Shown here: in pieces, positions 34,069-43,296 of the stretch
Numbering within the stretch: position 1 is the stretch's first letter
Layout of the letters: the number at the start of each line of letters is the position of its first letter
Origin: Paraburkholderia elongata
Lineage (GTDB): Bacteria; Pseudomonadota; Gammaproteobacteria; Burkholderiales; Burkholderiaceae
Length of the DNA stretch: 60,683 bases
Assembly: GCF_013177735.1 (NCBI RefSeq)
Contig: NZ_WOEZ01000147.1
Span: 1-60,683 of the forward strand
Direction: 5' to 3'
Program-made: the position numbers and the translations under genes
Notes under the pieces: generated by a model
The model's database searches: none
Seen by the model: only the letters and a program-made list of their open reading frames with translations
Told to the model about the DNA's origin: nothing

Positions 34069-35085
34069 ATGAAAGCCGTAGGTCTCCATCGCTATTTGCC
34101 GATCGATCAAGCCGAGTCCCTGGTCGACGTCGACATTCCCCAACCTGAAGCCACCGGCCGCGACCTGCTGGTGAAGGTCGAAGCCATCTCCGTCAATCCG
34201 GTCGACACCAAGGTGCGCGCCCCGAAAGACACCGTCGAGAAAGCGCCGCGTGTACTCGGCTGGGACGCCGCCGGCACGGTAGTGGCGGTCGGTCCGGACG
34301 TCACGCTGTTCAAGGTCGGCGACCCCGTTTTCTACGCGGGCAGCATCACGCGGCCGGGTGCGAATAGCGAGTTCCATCTGGTCGACGAGCGCATTGTCGG
34401 GCGCAAGCCGGCGTTGCTTGATTTCACGCACGCAGCCGCATTGCCGTTGACCGCGATCACGGCTTGGGAGGCGCTGTTCGACCGCCTCGGCGTGTCGCCG
34501 CAAGGCGCGGACGAAGGCCGCACTGTGCTGATCGTCGGCGGGGCGGGCGGGGTCGGTTCGATCGGCATCCAGCTGGCCAAACAACTTGCGAAGCTGAAAG
34601 TGGTCGCGACCGCCTCGCGTCCTGAATCGGCGAAGTGGGCGACGGAGTTGGGCGCGGATCATATCGTCGATCACTTCGGCGATATGCCCGCGCAGTTGAA
34701 AAAGCTCGGCATCGACCAGGTCGATTACGTGCTGATCTTCAACGATACCGACAGGAATTTTCCGGCAGCCGCTGAAGTGATCAAGCCGCAGGGCGGCATT
34801 TGCACAATCGTCGAAAACAGCCAGCCGGTGCCGGTCGAATTGCTGAAGGCGAAAAGCGCCGCGTTCCACTGGGAGTTCATGTTCACGCGTTCGATGTTCG
34901 GCACGTCGGACATGATCGAGCAGCACAAGCTGCTCACCGAAGTGGCGCGTCTCGTCGATGCGGGCACGTTGCGCACGACGGTCGGCCAGGAGCTCGGCAA
35001 GATCAACGCCGAGAATCTGCGCCGGGCGCATCGACTGCTCGAAGAGGGCCGCGCGATCGGCAAACTGGTCCTGACGGGGTTCTAA
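34069..35085 (+). CDS. Zinc-type alcohol dehydrogenase-like / quinone oxidoreductase family protein
   Basis: A 338-residue MDR-superfamily reductase. The N-terminal GroES-like domain has VKVEAISVNPVDTKVR and LGWDAAGTVVAVG, and the cofactor motif is VLIVGGAGGVGSIGIQLAK. The Cys/His zinc ligands of true alcohol dehydrogenases are missing, so it is probably an NADPH-dependent quinone or enone reductase. CAGGAG at 34058-34063 supports ATG 34069. It is probably regulated by the divergent LysR protein. Confidence 0.9.
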   Translation: MKAVGLHRYLPIDQAESLVDVDIPQPEATGRDLLVKVEAISVNPVDTKVRAPKDTVEKAPRVLGWDAAGTVVAVGPDVTLFKVGDPVFYAGSITRPGANSEFHLVDERIVGRKPALLDFTHAAALPLTAITAWEALFDRLGVSPQGADEGRTVLIVGGAGGVGSIGIQLAKQLAKLKVVATASRPESAKWATELGADHIVDHFGDMPAQLKKLGIDQVDYVLIFNDTDRNFPAAAEVIKPQGGICTIVENSQPVPVELLKAKSAAFHWEFMFTRSMFGTSDMIEQHKLLTEVARLVDAGTLRTTVGQELGKINAENLRRAHRLLEEGRAIGKLVLTGF

Positions 35086-35263
35086 ACCGCGCAGGGTTTG
35101 CACAGAGGTTGGCGGTTCTGTCAGATCGCACGCGCAGAAAGCGCCTCATTGCAAGCGGGTTAACACCCGATTCGTATGAAGCGCGCGCGGCGCCGCTTGG
35201 CGGTAGACTGGTGGAGCATCACGCTCAAACAGTTGCGTGTCTCGCGGCTCGTCTGGCCGGGCT

Positions 35264-35318
35264 TCAACCAGGCATTGACCAGGTTTTAACCAGGCATCAA
35301 TCAGGCTTCGGTCAGGCG
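35264..35318. repeat. Degenerate tandem repeats of about 11 bases
   Basis: Five diverged units built around CCAGGC or TCAGGC occur in tandem (TTCAACCAGGCA, TTGACCAGGTT, TTAACCAGGCA, and two less similar units). They lie in the 291-base gap before the exported protein at 35377. Function unknown. Confidence 0.6.
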
Positions 35319-35376
35319 GTGCATCGGCGGGTAGCGCTTAAGCGAGCGCGCAGCGGCACAACAACGAGGTGACAGT

Positions 35377-35940
35377 ATGAGCTCCAGCTTCAAACTCTCC
35401 GCCGTTTCAGTTGTCGCTTCTCTCGCATGCGCTCTCGCGCCCGGCATGCTCGTGACGGCGGCTCACGCGGCCACGCCGATCACGGTGACGTCGCAGTCCG
35501 CCCTCGACGGTCCGATCCGCTACACGGTCCGCGTCACGTCGAAACAGTTCGGCAATTCACAGGAAACGCGCACGATCCGCTCCGGCGAATCGGACGACTT
35601 CACGTGGAAAACCGTGCCGCCGGGCGGCCCCGTGCCCGCGACGGATAGCTGCCCGAATTATTCGTCGCTCCCGACCGATGCCAACGGGGCAATGATTCGT
35701 CAGACGCAGATCCGCTTTGCGCCGGTCGTCGCGAGTGACGGCACCGCGTCCGTGCAATTGAGCTTTCAGGCGCAGACGCCGCACGGCGTGAAGACGGTAA
35801 CGAGCGGCGGCAAAACGCTCAAGTGTCCGAACAACGTGGCCGTCAGCCAGATTGTGCGTTTTACGATGCCGACCAATGGCAGCACGAAAACGCTGACGCT
35901 CAATGACGGCACCGAGGTGGCGGTCACCGCGAAACGTTGA
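35377..35940 (+). CDS. Exported protein of unknown function (possibly DUF6013-like)
   Basis: A 187-residue protein with a clear Sec signal (VVASLACALAPGMLVTAAHA, cleavage after AHA). The mature part is beta-rich with two cysteines (ATDSCPNY and TLKCPNN) that could form a disulfide. From memory it resembles a Burkholderia family of uncharacterised exported proteins (DUF6013), which I cannot confirm. GAGGTGACAGT precedes the ATG. Confidence 0.8.
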   Translation: MSSSFKLSAVSVVASLACALAPGMLVTAAHAATPITVTSQSALDGPIRYTVRVTSKQFGNSQETRTIRSGESDDFTWKTVPPGGPVPATDSCPNYSSLPTDANGAMIRQTQIRFAPVVASDGTASVQLSFQAQTPHGVKTVTSGGKTLKCPNNVAVSQIVRFTMPTNGSTKTLTLNDGTEVAVTAKR

Positions 35941-36052
35941 GGGTTGCGCGGTGAGAGGTGCGTGATAAGAGGGCGGTGGTGGTGCTCGCCGGCCGGTGCC
36001 GCCACTGCCGATACGCAAGCCGACGCTTGCACTGCGCATCTGTTTGCTCCCG

Positions 36053-36859
36053 TCAACGCTGCGCCGTCGCCCGCTCCACCAGCCGCGCCGACAGAAACCG
36101 GTGCTCCGCCGAGAACAGCCGCCGGTACGTGAGCAGCACCGCGCCCACCGTCCCCAAAGCCGACGCCGCCGCGATCAGGAACATGATCACGATCTGATAG
36201 CGCACCGCCTGCAACGGCGACTGACCAGCCAGCACCTGCCCGGTCATCATGCCGGGCAAACTCACCACGCCGACCACGGCCATCTGATTCAGCGTGGGCA
36301 TCATGCCCGCGCGCACCGCCTGGCGCGCCGGTGCCTGCGCCGCTTCCCAACGGGTCGCGCCGAGCGCGAGCGCCATGTCCACACGGTCACGCCGCGCGGT
36401 CAGTTCCTCGGTCATCCGTTCGATGCCGAGCGACACGCCGGTCAGCGTATTGCCGAGGATCATGCCGAGAATCGGAATCGCGTACTGCGGCTCGTACCAC
36501 GGGTGAATGCGGATCACGACGAAGAGTCCAACCGCGGCCACCAGCCACGAACTGACCCAGATCGACAGCACGCTGTCGGCACGCTGGCCGGCATACGTGC
36601 GGCTGCCACGCTGCGCGCCCGCGAAGCCGGCGATCAGCGTCATGACGACCATCAGGGGCAGCACCACGAACCAGTGGTCGTAACGGAACACCCAGCCGAG
36701 CACATAGCCGATTGCCAGCAACTGCACGACGGTGCGCACCGCCGCCCACGCGAGCTTGCGTTCGAGATCGAGCTTGAGCGCCACCGACACCACGCCGTTC
36801 ACCACGATCAGCAACGCAGCGATCGCAACGTCCCAGAGACTCAGGTTTTGCAATGTCAT
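36053..36859 (-). CDS. fetB: FetB/YbbM-type ABC exporter permease
   Basis: A 268-residue membrane protein of the UPF0014 family. In E. coli FetAB exports iron and protects against oxidative stress. Seven or so hydrophobic segments are visible, with conserved EPQYAIPILGMILGNTLTG and PTLNQMAVVGVVSLPGMMTG. ATG 36859 overlaps the fetA stop by four bases, so the pair is translationally coupled. The role is taken from the family. Confidence 0.9.
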   Translation of the reverse strand: MTLQNLSLWDVAIAALLIVVNGVVSVALKLDLERKLAWAAVRTVVQLLAIGYVLGWVFRYDHWFVVLPLMVVMTLIAGFAGAQRGSRTYAGQRADSVLSIWVSSWLVAAVGLFVVIRIHPWYEPQYAIPILGMILGNTLTGVSLGIERMTEELTARRDRVDMALALGATRWEAAQAPARQAVRAGMMPTLNQMAVVGVVSLPGMMTGQVLAGQSPLQAVRYQIVIMFLIAAASALGTVGAVLLTYRRLFSAEHRFLSARLVERATAQR

Positions 36860-37566
36860 TGGTCGAGATCCTGATGCGCGGGCGTCATCGCGGATTCGTC
36901 GAGCACACCGGCGCGCATCGTGAGGTGCCGCGCACTCATGCGCGCCGCTTGCGCCGGATCGTGCGACACCCACATCGATGCATGCCGGCCGGGGTCGGCT
37001 GCGAACCACGCGTGCACCAAAGCCTCGATCGCGCGCGACGATTCCGGGTCGAGCGACGCAGTGGGTTCATCCAGCAGCAGCACTTCGGGTGCGAGTTGCA
37101 GCACGCGAATCAGCGCGGTGATCTGCGCTTCTCCGCCAGACAATTCGCTCGCACGTTTGTCGAGAAAATCGTCGCCGCGGCCGGCTTGAGCGGCGAGGCT
37201 CGCCGCGCGTGCGCGATCGAAGCGCACGTCGCGATAGGTGCGCAATTCGAACGGGTAACGCAGATTGTCTTCGACACTGCCGTCGAGCAGCGCCGGCCGC
37301 TGCCGGATATACGCGACGTTGCGCCGGTAACGCGGAATGGCGGCGCGCTCGACCGGCGCGCCATGCCACATGATGCGTCCCGCATCGAGCGGATCGAGCA
37401 GGGCGAGGGCGCGCAGAAACACGCTCTTGCCCGAGCCCGACGGCCCGGTGACCGCGACGCGGTCGCCGGCGCGCAGAGCGAAGGTCGTCGGTTGCAGCAG
37501 TGTCTGCCCGCGCAAGGCGTCGCGCCGGGCGATGCCGTCGGCGAGGACGAAGGGAACATCGGTCAT
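36856..37566 (-). CDS. fetA: FetA/YbbL-type ABC exporter ATP-binding protein
   Basis: A 236-residue ATPase with Walker A GPSGSGKSVFL, signature LSGGEAQITALIRVLQL, Walker B VLLLDEPTASLD and switch His in WVSHDPAQ. Partner of the overlapping permease. ATG 37566 (MTDVPFVLADG) gives the usual length; the frame is open upstream to 37677. It is divergent from the AsmA gene. Confidence 0.9.
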   Translation of the reverse strand: MTDVPFVLADGIARRDALRGQTLLQPTTFALRAGDRVAVTGPSGSGKSVFLRALALLDPLDAGRIMWHGAPVERAAIPRYRRNVAYIRQRPALLDGSVEDNLRYPFELRTYRDVRFDRARAASLAAQAGRGDDFLDKRASELSGGEAQITALIRVLQLAPEVLLLDEPTASLDPESSRAIEALVHAWFAADPGRHASMWVSHDPAQAARMSARHLTMRAGVLDESAMTPAHQDLDQ

Positions 37567-37717
37567 GAGTGGGATCGTGGTGGTTTTTGCATGGATTCGG
37601 AAGCCGCCATGACATTCATTGACGTTTTCCATGGCAGGCAAGCTGTGCCCGAACTGTGCGGCATGATAAAACGACATCTATTAGACAATACCACCAGGCA
37701 CGATACGTGCTGTCCTA

Positions 37718-40126
37718 ATGCACAACGAAGAACAAAGGCGGAGCTTCTCGATGGCAGTACCGAGCACGATTGGAAGGCGGATGGGAAAAATCATCGCATG
37801 GCTGGTGGCGATCATCGTCATTCTGATTGTCGCGCTGACAGTTTTCATTCTGACCTTTGACTGGAACCGGGCCCGGCCTTATATCAACGACAAGGTCACG
37901 CAGGCGATCGGCCGGCCGTTCGCGATCAACGGCGATCTGAAAGTGGGGTGGCAGCATCCGGTCGGCGAGACCGGTTGGCGCGGCTGGGTGCCCTGGCCGC
38001 GTTTTTCGGCGGCGAATATCGCGCTCGGCAATCCCGACTGGACCAAACAGCCGCACTTCGCGACGCTCGATGAAATCGACTTCGAGGTCAAGGTGCTGCC
38101 GCTGCTCGCGCACGACATCGTGATTCCCGCGATCAATCTCGTGAATCCGTCGGTCGACCTCGAACGACTGCTCGATGGGCGCAACAACTGGACCTTCAAA
38201 CTGGCGTCTCCCAGCGGGCCTTCAGAATGGAAGCTCGATCTTCACGACATCGCATTTGCCAAGGGCAATATCGCGCTGTCCGATCAGCAGAAGAAGATCG
38301 AGATGCAGGTGGCCATCGATACGCTTGGCCAGCCGATTCCGATTGGCGAGGCGATGAAGCAGCAGGAGGCGGCGTCGCGCAGCGCGTCGGCGGAGGCGGT
38401 CGGCAAGGCGGGCGCGAACAAGCTCGCCGCACAGGCTAACGCGCAGGCCGCATCGGAAGCTGCGGCGGCGGCTTCCGGCGCTTCGTCGACGGAGATCGCC
38501 GCTTCGGGCACGGCAGTGGCGAATGGCGCGTCGGGGGCGCCGGTTGCCGGCGGAGTGAACGGTGCAAGCGAGGGTGCAAGCGGCGCGGCGGTGGCCTCGG
38601 CGTCGAGCGCCAGCGAGGCGGGCACGGAGAACGGCGCGAAGCCGGCCATCCCGCCTTACGCGATCGGTTGGACCGTCAAGGGTATCTACAACAAGACGGC
38701 GGTGTCCGGTAGCGGCAAGGTCGGCGGCGTGCTGGCGTTGCAGGACGCGAACCGGCCGTTCCCGGTGCAGGCCGATGTGAAGGCAGGCGATCTGCACGTC
38801 GGCCTCGTGGGCACGATCACCGATCCGGCGCATCTTGCCGCGATCGATTTGCGCCTCTGGCTGCAAGGCAATAGCCTCGGGCGGTTGTATTCGCTAACGG
38901 GCGTGACCTTGCCCGACACGCCGCCGTATGCGACCGATGGGCGCCTCGTCGGCCAGTTCAAGTCTGGCGGCAACGTCTTCAAGTATGAAAATTTTACGGG
39001 CCGGGTGGGCGGCAGCGATCTGAATGGCTCGCTGACCTACACGGCACGAGAGCCGCGTCCGCTGTTGCAGGGCGAACTGGTGTCGCATCTGCTGCAATTC
39101 GCCGATCTGGCGCCGATAATCGGCGCGGACTCGAAAGCCAGTAAGGCGAAGCGCGGCGACGCGACGGCGCAGCCGAGCAACAAAGCGCTGCCCGTGGAAG
39201 AGTTCCGCACCGACCGCTGGAAGGCGATCGACGCCGACGTGAAGTTCACGGGGCGCCGCATCGTCAAGGACACCAACCTGCCAATCACAGACTTGTACAC
39301 ACACGTCGTGATGACCGACGGCGTGCTGTCGCTCGAGCCGCTGAAGTTCGGCGTGGCGGGCGGCTCGCTGTCGTCGGATATTCATCTGGACGGCAGCACG
39401 ACGCCGCTGAAGGGCCGCTTCGCGACGTCGGCGCGGCATCTGAAGCTCAAGCAGTTGTTCCCGAACTTCAAGACGATGCAGAACGCGCTCGGCGAAATCA
39501 ACGGCGACGCCGCGCTGACCGCGACCGGTAATTCGCCGGCGGCATTGGCGGCGACTTCAAACGGCGAGGTGAAGGCCCTGATCACGGACGGGACGGTGAG
39601 CCGCCTGCTGATGGAAGCCGCGGGACTGAACGTGGCGAACGTGGTCTATGAAAAGCTGTTTGACAATCGCGACGTAAAGATCAACTGCGCGGCGGCGGAT
39701 TTTGTCGCGACGAACGGCGTGCTGGATTCGCGCGTCTTCGCGCTCGATACGGACGACGCGGTGATCAACATCGACGGCAATGTGAACCTGCGCGACGAAT
39801 CGATGGATCTTGGCGTGCATCCGCATACCAAGGGCTTCCGGGTGTTTTCGCTGCGCTCGCCGCTGTATGTAAAGGGGACGTTCAAGGATCCGCACGTGGG
39901 GGTGAACGCCACCGCGCTGGCGCTGCGAGGCGGCGCCGTGATCGGGCTCGGGTTGATCAATCCGTTTGCAGCGCTGGTTCCGCTGCTTGCGCCTAGCAAT
40001 AACAAACCGCTGCCGTGCGGGCAGTTGCTGTCGCAGGTTCGCCAGGTGCCGACCGCACCGCCGCCGGGCGTGAAGCAGCAGCCTAAACCGGCTATTTCCC
40101 TCGACGGTGCACCGGCGAACAAGTAA
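37718..40126 (+). CDS. AsmA-family protein
   Basis: An 802-residue membrane-anchored periplasmic protein. One N-terminal helix (IIAWLVAIIVILIVALTVFI) is followed by the AsmA start (YINDKVTQAIGRPFAINGDL) and its C-terminal domain. AsmA-like proteins bridge inner and outer membranes and are implicated in phospholipid transport. An Ala/Ser/Gly-rich low-complexity segment of about 100 residues (about 205-305) interrupts the N-terminal domain. ATG 37751 is an alternative start. Confidence 0.9.
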   Translation: MHNEEQRRSFSMAVPSTIGRRMGKIIAWLVAIIVILIVALTVFILTFDWNRARPYINDKVTQAIGRPFAINGDLKVGWQHPVGETGWRGWVPWPRFSAANIALGNPDWTKQPHFATLDEIDFEVKVLPLLAHDIVIPAINLVNPSVDLERLLDGRNNWTFKLASPSGPSEWKLDLHDIAFAKGNIALSDQQKKIEMQVAIDTLGQPIPIGEAMKQQEAASRSASAEAVGKAGANKLAAQANAQAASEAAAAASGASSTEIAASGTAVANGASGAPVAGGVNGASEGASGAAVASASSASEAGTENGAKPAIPPYAIGWTVKGIYNKTAVSGSGKVGGVLALQDANRPFPVQADVKAGDLHVGLVGTITDPAHLAAIDLRLWLQGNSLGRLYSLTGVTLPDTPPYATDGRLVGQFKSGGNVFKYENFTGRVGGSDLNGSLTYTAREPRPLLQGELVSHLLQFADLAPIIGADSKASKAKRGDATAQPSNKALPVEEFRTDRWKAIDADVKFTGRRIVKDTNLPITDLYTHVVMTDGVLSLEPLKFGVAGGSLSSDIHLDGSTTPLKGRFATSARHLKLKQLFPNFKTMQNALGEINGDAALTATGNSPAALAATSNGEVKALITDGTVSRLLMEAAGLNVANVVYEKLFDNRDVKINCAAADFVATNGVLDSRVFALDTDDAVINIDGNVNLRDESMDLGVHPHTKGFRVFSLRSPLYVKGTFKDPHVGVNATALALRGGAVIGLGLINPFAALVPLLAPSNNKPLPCGQLLSQVRQVPTAPPPGVKQQPKPAISLDGAPANK

Positions 40127-40135
40127 AGAAAAGAA

Positions 40136-40585
40136 CTACCTTAACGAGCGCGGCGCGGCGTCCCCCGCAGCATCCTGTCTGCGAACGCCTCGCCGGGCGC
40201 CGCCAACGCGGGTGGCGCCAAACTCCGCCAGGATCTTGCCTCTAGCCCGGCTGGCAAAGACCAGGAACCCAAAGCCATCGGCTTCATACCAATACCCGCC
40301 GTTCTCGAGCCCATCGAGCGGCTGCTCCAACGCATTGGTAATGGATTCGATACAACGCCGCCGCAATTCGGCGGGCGCGGGATAGGGGGGCTGTGCGCCT
40401 CGTACGCTGCACAGGAGAACGTCGAGCCCGGGCAGCACATGTGCATAGAGCACCGGCTCGTCCTGCGCGCGAGCACGCGCAATTTTGGTGTCGAGCTGAC
40501 TGAACGGCTTGAAATGCCGTAGTACCGCGAGGAACGACTCATCGCCGTCCACCTTCGCGCGTCTACGCTTTTTCGGGAAGGACAT
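40136..40585 (-). CDS. Hypothetical protein, 149 residues
   Basis: Unrecognised. From ATG 40585 it begins MSFPKKRRRAKVDGDESF. Its middle looks like a real globular protein (VLYAHVLPGLDVLLCSVRG, ENGGYWYEADGFGFLVFASR), and its tail is Arg/Gly-rich. No signal or membrane helix. It converges with the AsmA gene, the stops being 10 bases apart. The frame is open upstream to 40735 and no strong ribosome site fixes the start. Confidence 0.6.
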   Translation of the reverse strand: MSFPKKRRRAKVDGDESFLAVLRHFKPFSQLDTKIARARAQDEPVLYAHVLPGLDVLLCSVRGAQPPYPAPAELRRRCIESITNALEQPLDGLENGGYWYEADGFGFLVFASRARGKILAEFGATRVGGARRGVRRQDAAGDAAPRSLR

Positions 40586-40875
40586 AAAAATTCGCCTGAA
40601 AAAGAATTGCAAGAAACGCAGCGTCCTCATGCGACAACTCCCGGCTTCGCGCGCCGCACGTCGATCTTTTATAGCATACGACAAGGCCGGATTCACGGTG
40701 ATTCGGCGTCTACGCCGTTCCACCACCTCCCGCACGAATCATGCCGAACCGCCTCGCCGCGCGCTTTCGCTTCCCAGCACATCTGTTTCCATCATAGACG
40801 CACGCGCCGCCGAAAAAACATCTCGTACCAATAAAAAAGTCATTTTTGTGTGGGCGAGCGCATCTTGCCGCTACG

Positions 40876-40904
40876 TTGAAATATCTCACATTCACGTCGA
40901 TAAT
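40876..40904 (+). promoter_or_regulatory. Sigma70-type promoter for the sensor kinase gene
   Basis: TTGAAA (40876-40881), a 17-base spacer, then GATAAT (40899-40904). Transcription would start near 40911, giving a leader of about 125 bases that carries the inverted repeat. Confidence 0.6.
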
Positions 40905-40928
40905 GGCCCGTCCGGCTGCACCGCGGCT

Positions 40929-41005
40929 TGCTTGCCAGTCCTGCATGGACCAAGCGCCTCGCCTCACCACGCGGGCGGCCCGTTGCGGTGCAGGACTGGC
41001 AAGCA
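40929..41005 (+). promoter_or_regulatory. 17-base perfect inverted repeat in the kinase leader
   Basis: TGCTTGCCAGTCCTGCA at 40929-40945 is exactly complementary to 40989-41005, with a 43-base GC-rich loop. The right arm ends 31 bases before the kinase ATG. There is no T run, so it is not a simple terminator. Confidence 0.8.
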
Positions 41006-41036
41006 CGCGGCAGCTTGAACGACCCTTCGGGCGAAT

Positions 41037-42653
41037 ATGAAACTATTCACCAAGGGTCTGCTGCTGATTGCAGTGCCGAGCGTGGTCGAGCTGGCGCTTC
41101 TGGGCGTCGTCTTCGATACCCAGGAGCAAACAGCGCAGGCCGCGCAGTGGGTCAGCAACAGCAAGCAGATCCTTTATCAGTCGTCGGCCATCGTCGATCC
41201 GCTGCTGCGTCAGGCCGCGCGGGTCCGCACGGGCATGGTCGTCGGCGATCCGTCGTTTATCGACCGCCATACCGTATGGGTCGATCTCGGCGACCGGCTT
41301 TCGAACCTTGAAACGCTGGTGGCCGATACGCCGCAGCAGGTCGAGCGCGTGCACAAGATGCAGCAGGCGATCGAGGCGTATCGCGCGCAGGCCGCCACGA
41401 TCTCGCAGACTCTGCACGCCGGACACAACCTGAATTCGTTTGTCGCGCTGGACAAGGGCGCGCTCCCCCAGCAGATCGGGCTGTTTCGCAATCAGCTCGC
41501 TGAGTTTAGTAGCGAGGCCTCGCGGCTCGACGCCGAGCGCAGCGCGGCGCTGGCGCGGCGCCACGAACGTCAGCAATATGCGCTGATCGCCGCCGTGTTG
41601 GGGTCGATGCTGATCTGGGCGGTCACCGCCGTGGTGTTTGCGCGCAGCATCGGTCGGCGCTTGGAAGTGTTGACGGGCAACGCCGAACGTCTGGGCCGCG
41701 GGCGGGAGCTCGCGCCGCCGCTGTCCGGCAACGACGAAATTGCCGCGCTCGACACGGTGCTGCATCAGACGGGCGCGCGCCTGCGCGAGGCCGACGGCGA
41801 GCAGGCCACGCTGAAAGCGCGGCTCGAGGCGCGCGCGCGGGAACTGGCGGGCGTCAACGAAGAACTGCGCCAGGAGACGCAAGACAACGAAATGTTCATC
41901 TACAGCGTGTCGCACGATCTGCGCTCGCCGCTGGTGAATCTGCAAGGCTTTTCGAAAGAATTGCAGGTGTCGTGCGACGAACTGGGCAGCATTGTCGAGA
42001 CAGCGAGACTGCCGGAGGCCGAGCATCGGCGGATGGTGCATATTCTCGACGGCGACGTGCGTGAGTCTCTGCAATATCTACGCGCCGCGGTGACGCAGGC
42101 GGCAGCGATCATCGACGCGCTATTGCGGATTTCGCGTGCCGGCCGGCTCGAATACCAGTGGCAGCGGGTGAGCGTCGGACGGGTGGTGGGGCGCGTGGTC
42201 GACGCGCTGCAGGATGCGATCAGGCAGCGTGCGGCGGTGGTCACGGTGCGCGAGTTACCGCCCGCATGGGGCGACCCGGGCGCGGTCGAACAGATTTTCA
42301 GCAACCTGGTCGGTAACGCGCTCAATTATCTCGACCCGGCGCGCAATGGGCGCATCGAGATCGGTGCGCTGGAACCGGAGCCGGAACCGGTCGACGAGAC
42401 GGAGCCGCGCGCGTTGCGCACGCGCACTTATTATGTGCGCGACAACGGCCTCGGGATTCCAGCGGCATATATGTCGAAGGTGTTCCGGGCGTTTCAGCGT
42501 TTGCACGGCGACGTCGCGAACGGAGACGGCGTTGGCCTCGCGGTGGTGCGGCGTATGGTGGAACGGCACGGGGGGCGCGTTTGGGTTGAGTCGGCGGAAG
42601 GCGCGGGATCGACCTTTTTCGTCGTGTTGCCGGAACAGCCTGCGCGCAATTGA
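41037..42653 (+). CDS. Sensor histidine kinase with CHASE3-like periplasmic domain
   Basis: A 538-residue membrane kinase. A first helix (LLLIAVPSVVELALLGVVF), a helical periplasmic sensor of CHASE3 type (about residues 25-180) and a second helix (ALIAAVLGSMLIWAVTAVVF) lead to a HAMP domain and coiled coil. The phosphorylation box is YSVSHDLRSPLVNLQGF with His at about 293. The ATP-binding domain has NLVGNALNYLDPA, VRDNGLGIP and GVGLAVVRRMVERHGG. Two response-regulator genes follow on the same strand. Confidence 0.94.
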   Translation: MKLFTKGLLLIAVPSVVELALLGVVFDTQEQTAQAAQWVSNSKQILYQSSAIVDPLLRQAARVRTGMVVGDPSFIDRHTVWVDLGDRLSNLETLVADTPQQVERVHKMQQAIEAYRAQAATISQTLHAGHNLNSFVALDKGALPQQIGLFRNQLAEFSSEASRLDAERSAALARRHERQQYALIAAVLGSMLIWAVTAVVFARSIGRRLEVLTGNAERLGRGRELAPPLSGNDEIAALDTVLHQTGARLREADGEQATLKARLEARARELAGVNEELRQETQDNEMFIYSVSHDLRSPLVNLQGFSKELQVSCDELGSIVETARLPEAEHRRMVHILDGDVRESLQYLRAAVTQAAAIIDALLRISRAGRLEYQWQRVSVGRVVGRVVDALQDAIRQRAAVVTVRELPPAWGDPGAVEQIFSNLVGNALNYLDPARNGRIEIGALEPEPEPVDETEPRALRTRTYYVRDNGLGIPAAYMSKVFRAFQRLHGDVANGDGVGLAVVRRMVERHGGRVWVESAEGAGSTFFVVLPEQPARN

Positions 42654-42731
42654 GTTGGGACAGGCGTGAGGAGGCACTGTGGGGACAGTTAAAAGCACTA
42701 TGCAAAAACGGATCGTCAGCACGGAGGGCAT

Positions 42732-43211
42732 ATGAGTCAGGGGGAAACAGTGAGTATCGTGCTGATCGAAGATGACGACGGCCACGCCACGCTGGTCGAG
42801 CGCAATCTGCGGCGTGCCGGTATTTCAAACGGTTTCGTGCGCTTTCGCGATGGCCAGCAGGCACTCGATTACTTCTTCGGCCCAGCGCCGGCGGACCCTG
42901 CGGCCAGCCCTTACCCGCCTCGCGAAGATCTGACGAATTTCGTCGTGCTGCTCGATCTGAAAATGCCACGCGTGGATGGCTTCGAGGTATTGCGGCGTCT
43001 GAAGGATTCGCCACAGACCGCCGCGGTGCCCGTGATCGTGCTGACCACGACCGACGATCCGCGCGAAATCTCGCGCTGTTACGAACTGGGCTGTAACGTC
43101 TATATCACCAAGCCGGTCGAATACGACGCGTTCATCGAAGCCGTGCGCCGTCTCGGTTTCTTCCTGCAGGTTGTCAAGCTGCCGCCGGGCCACCGGCTGG
43201 CCGCGCCGTGA
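42732..43211 (+). CDS. Single-domain response regulator (Rcp1-like)
   Basis: A 159-residue lone receiver with no output domain. The acidic pair is in VLIEDDDGHATLVERNL, the phosphoacceptor in VVLLDLKMPRVDGFEVL (D75), and the conserved Thr and Lys in VIVLTTTDD and YITKPVEYD. The insert around FFGPAPADPAA is typical of Rcp1-type receivers paired with kinases of the preceding type. It probably relays phosphate or modulates the kinases. Confidence 0.94.
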   Translation: MSQGETVSIVLIEDDDGHATLVERNLRRAGISNGFVRFRDGQQALDYFFGPAPADPAASPYPPREDLTNFVVLLDLKMPRVDGFEVLRRLKDSPQTAAVPVIVLTTTDDPREISRCYELGCNVYITKPVEYDAFIEAVRRLGFFLQVVKLPPGHRLAAP

Positions 43212-43296
43212 CGGAAAGTTCATGTGAAGGCGCTCCGAAAGCGGCCCATGACAAGATAGCCACACCAGAACCAGACCTAGCCAGAGAAGATTCCGC

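Larger units (their letters stand above)
40586..41036 (+). other. 451-base intergenic region before the sensor kinase cluster
   Basis: No supported gene. It contains a promoter-like pair at 40876-40904 and a 17-base perfect inverted repeat at 40929-41005, marked separately. The part before 40870 is A-rich in places and otherwise featureless. Confidence 0.6.

Noticed and set aside
35264..35318. Iteron-like origin of replication
   Set aside because: The units are degenerate, few, and not accompanied by DnaA boxes or a replication gene.
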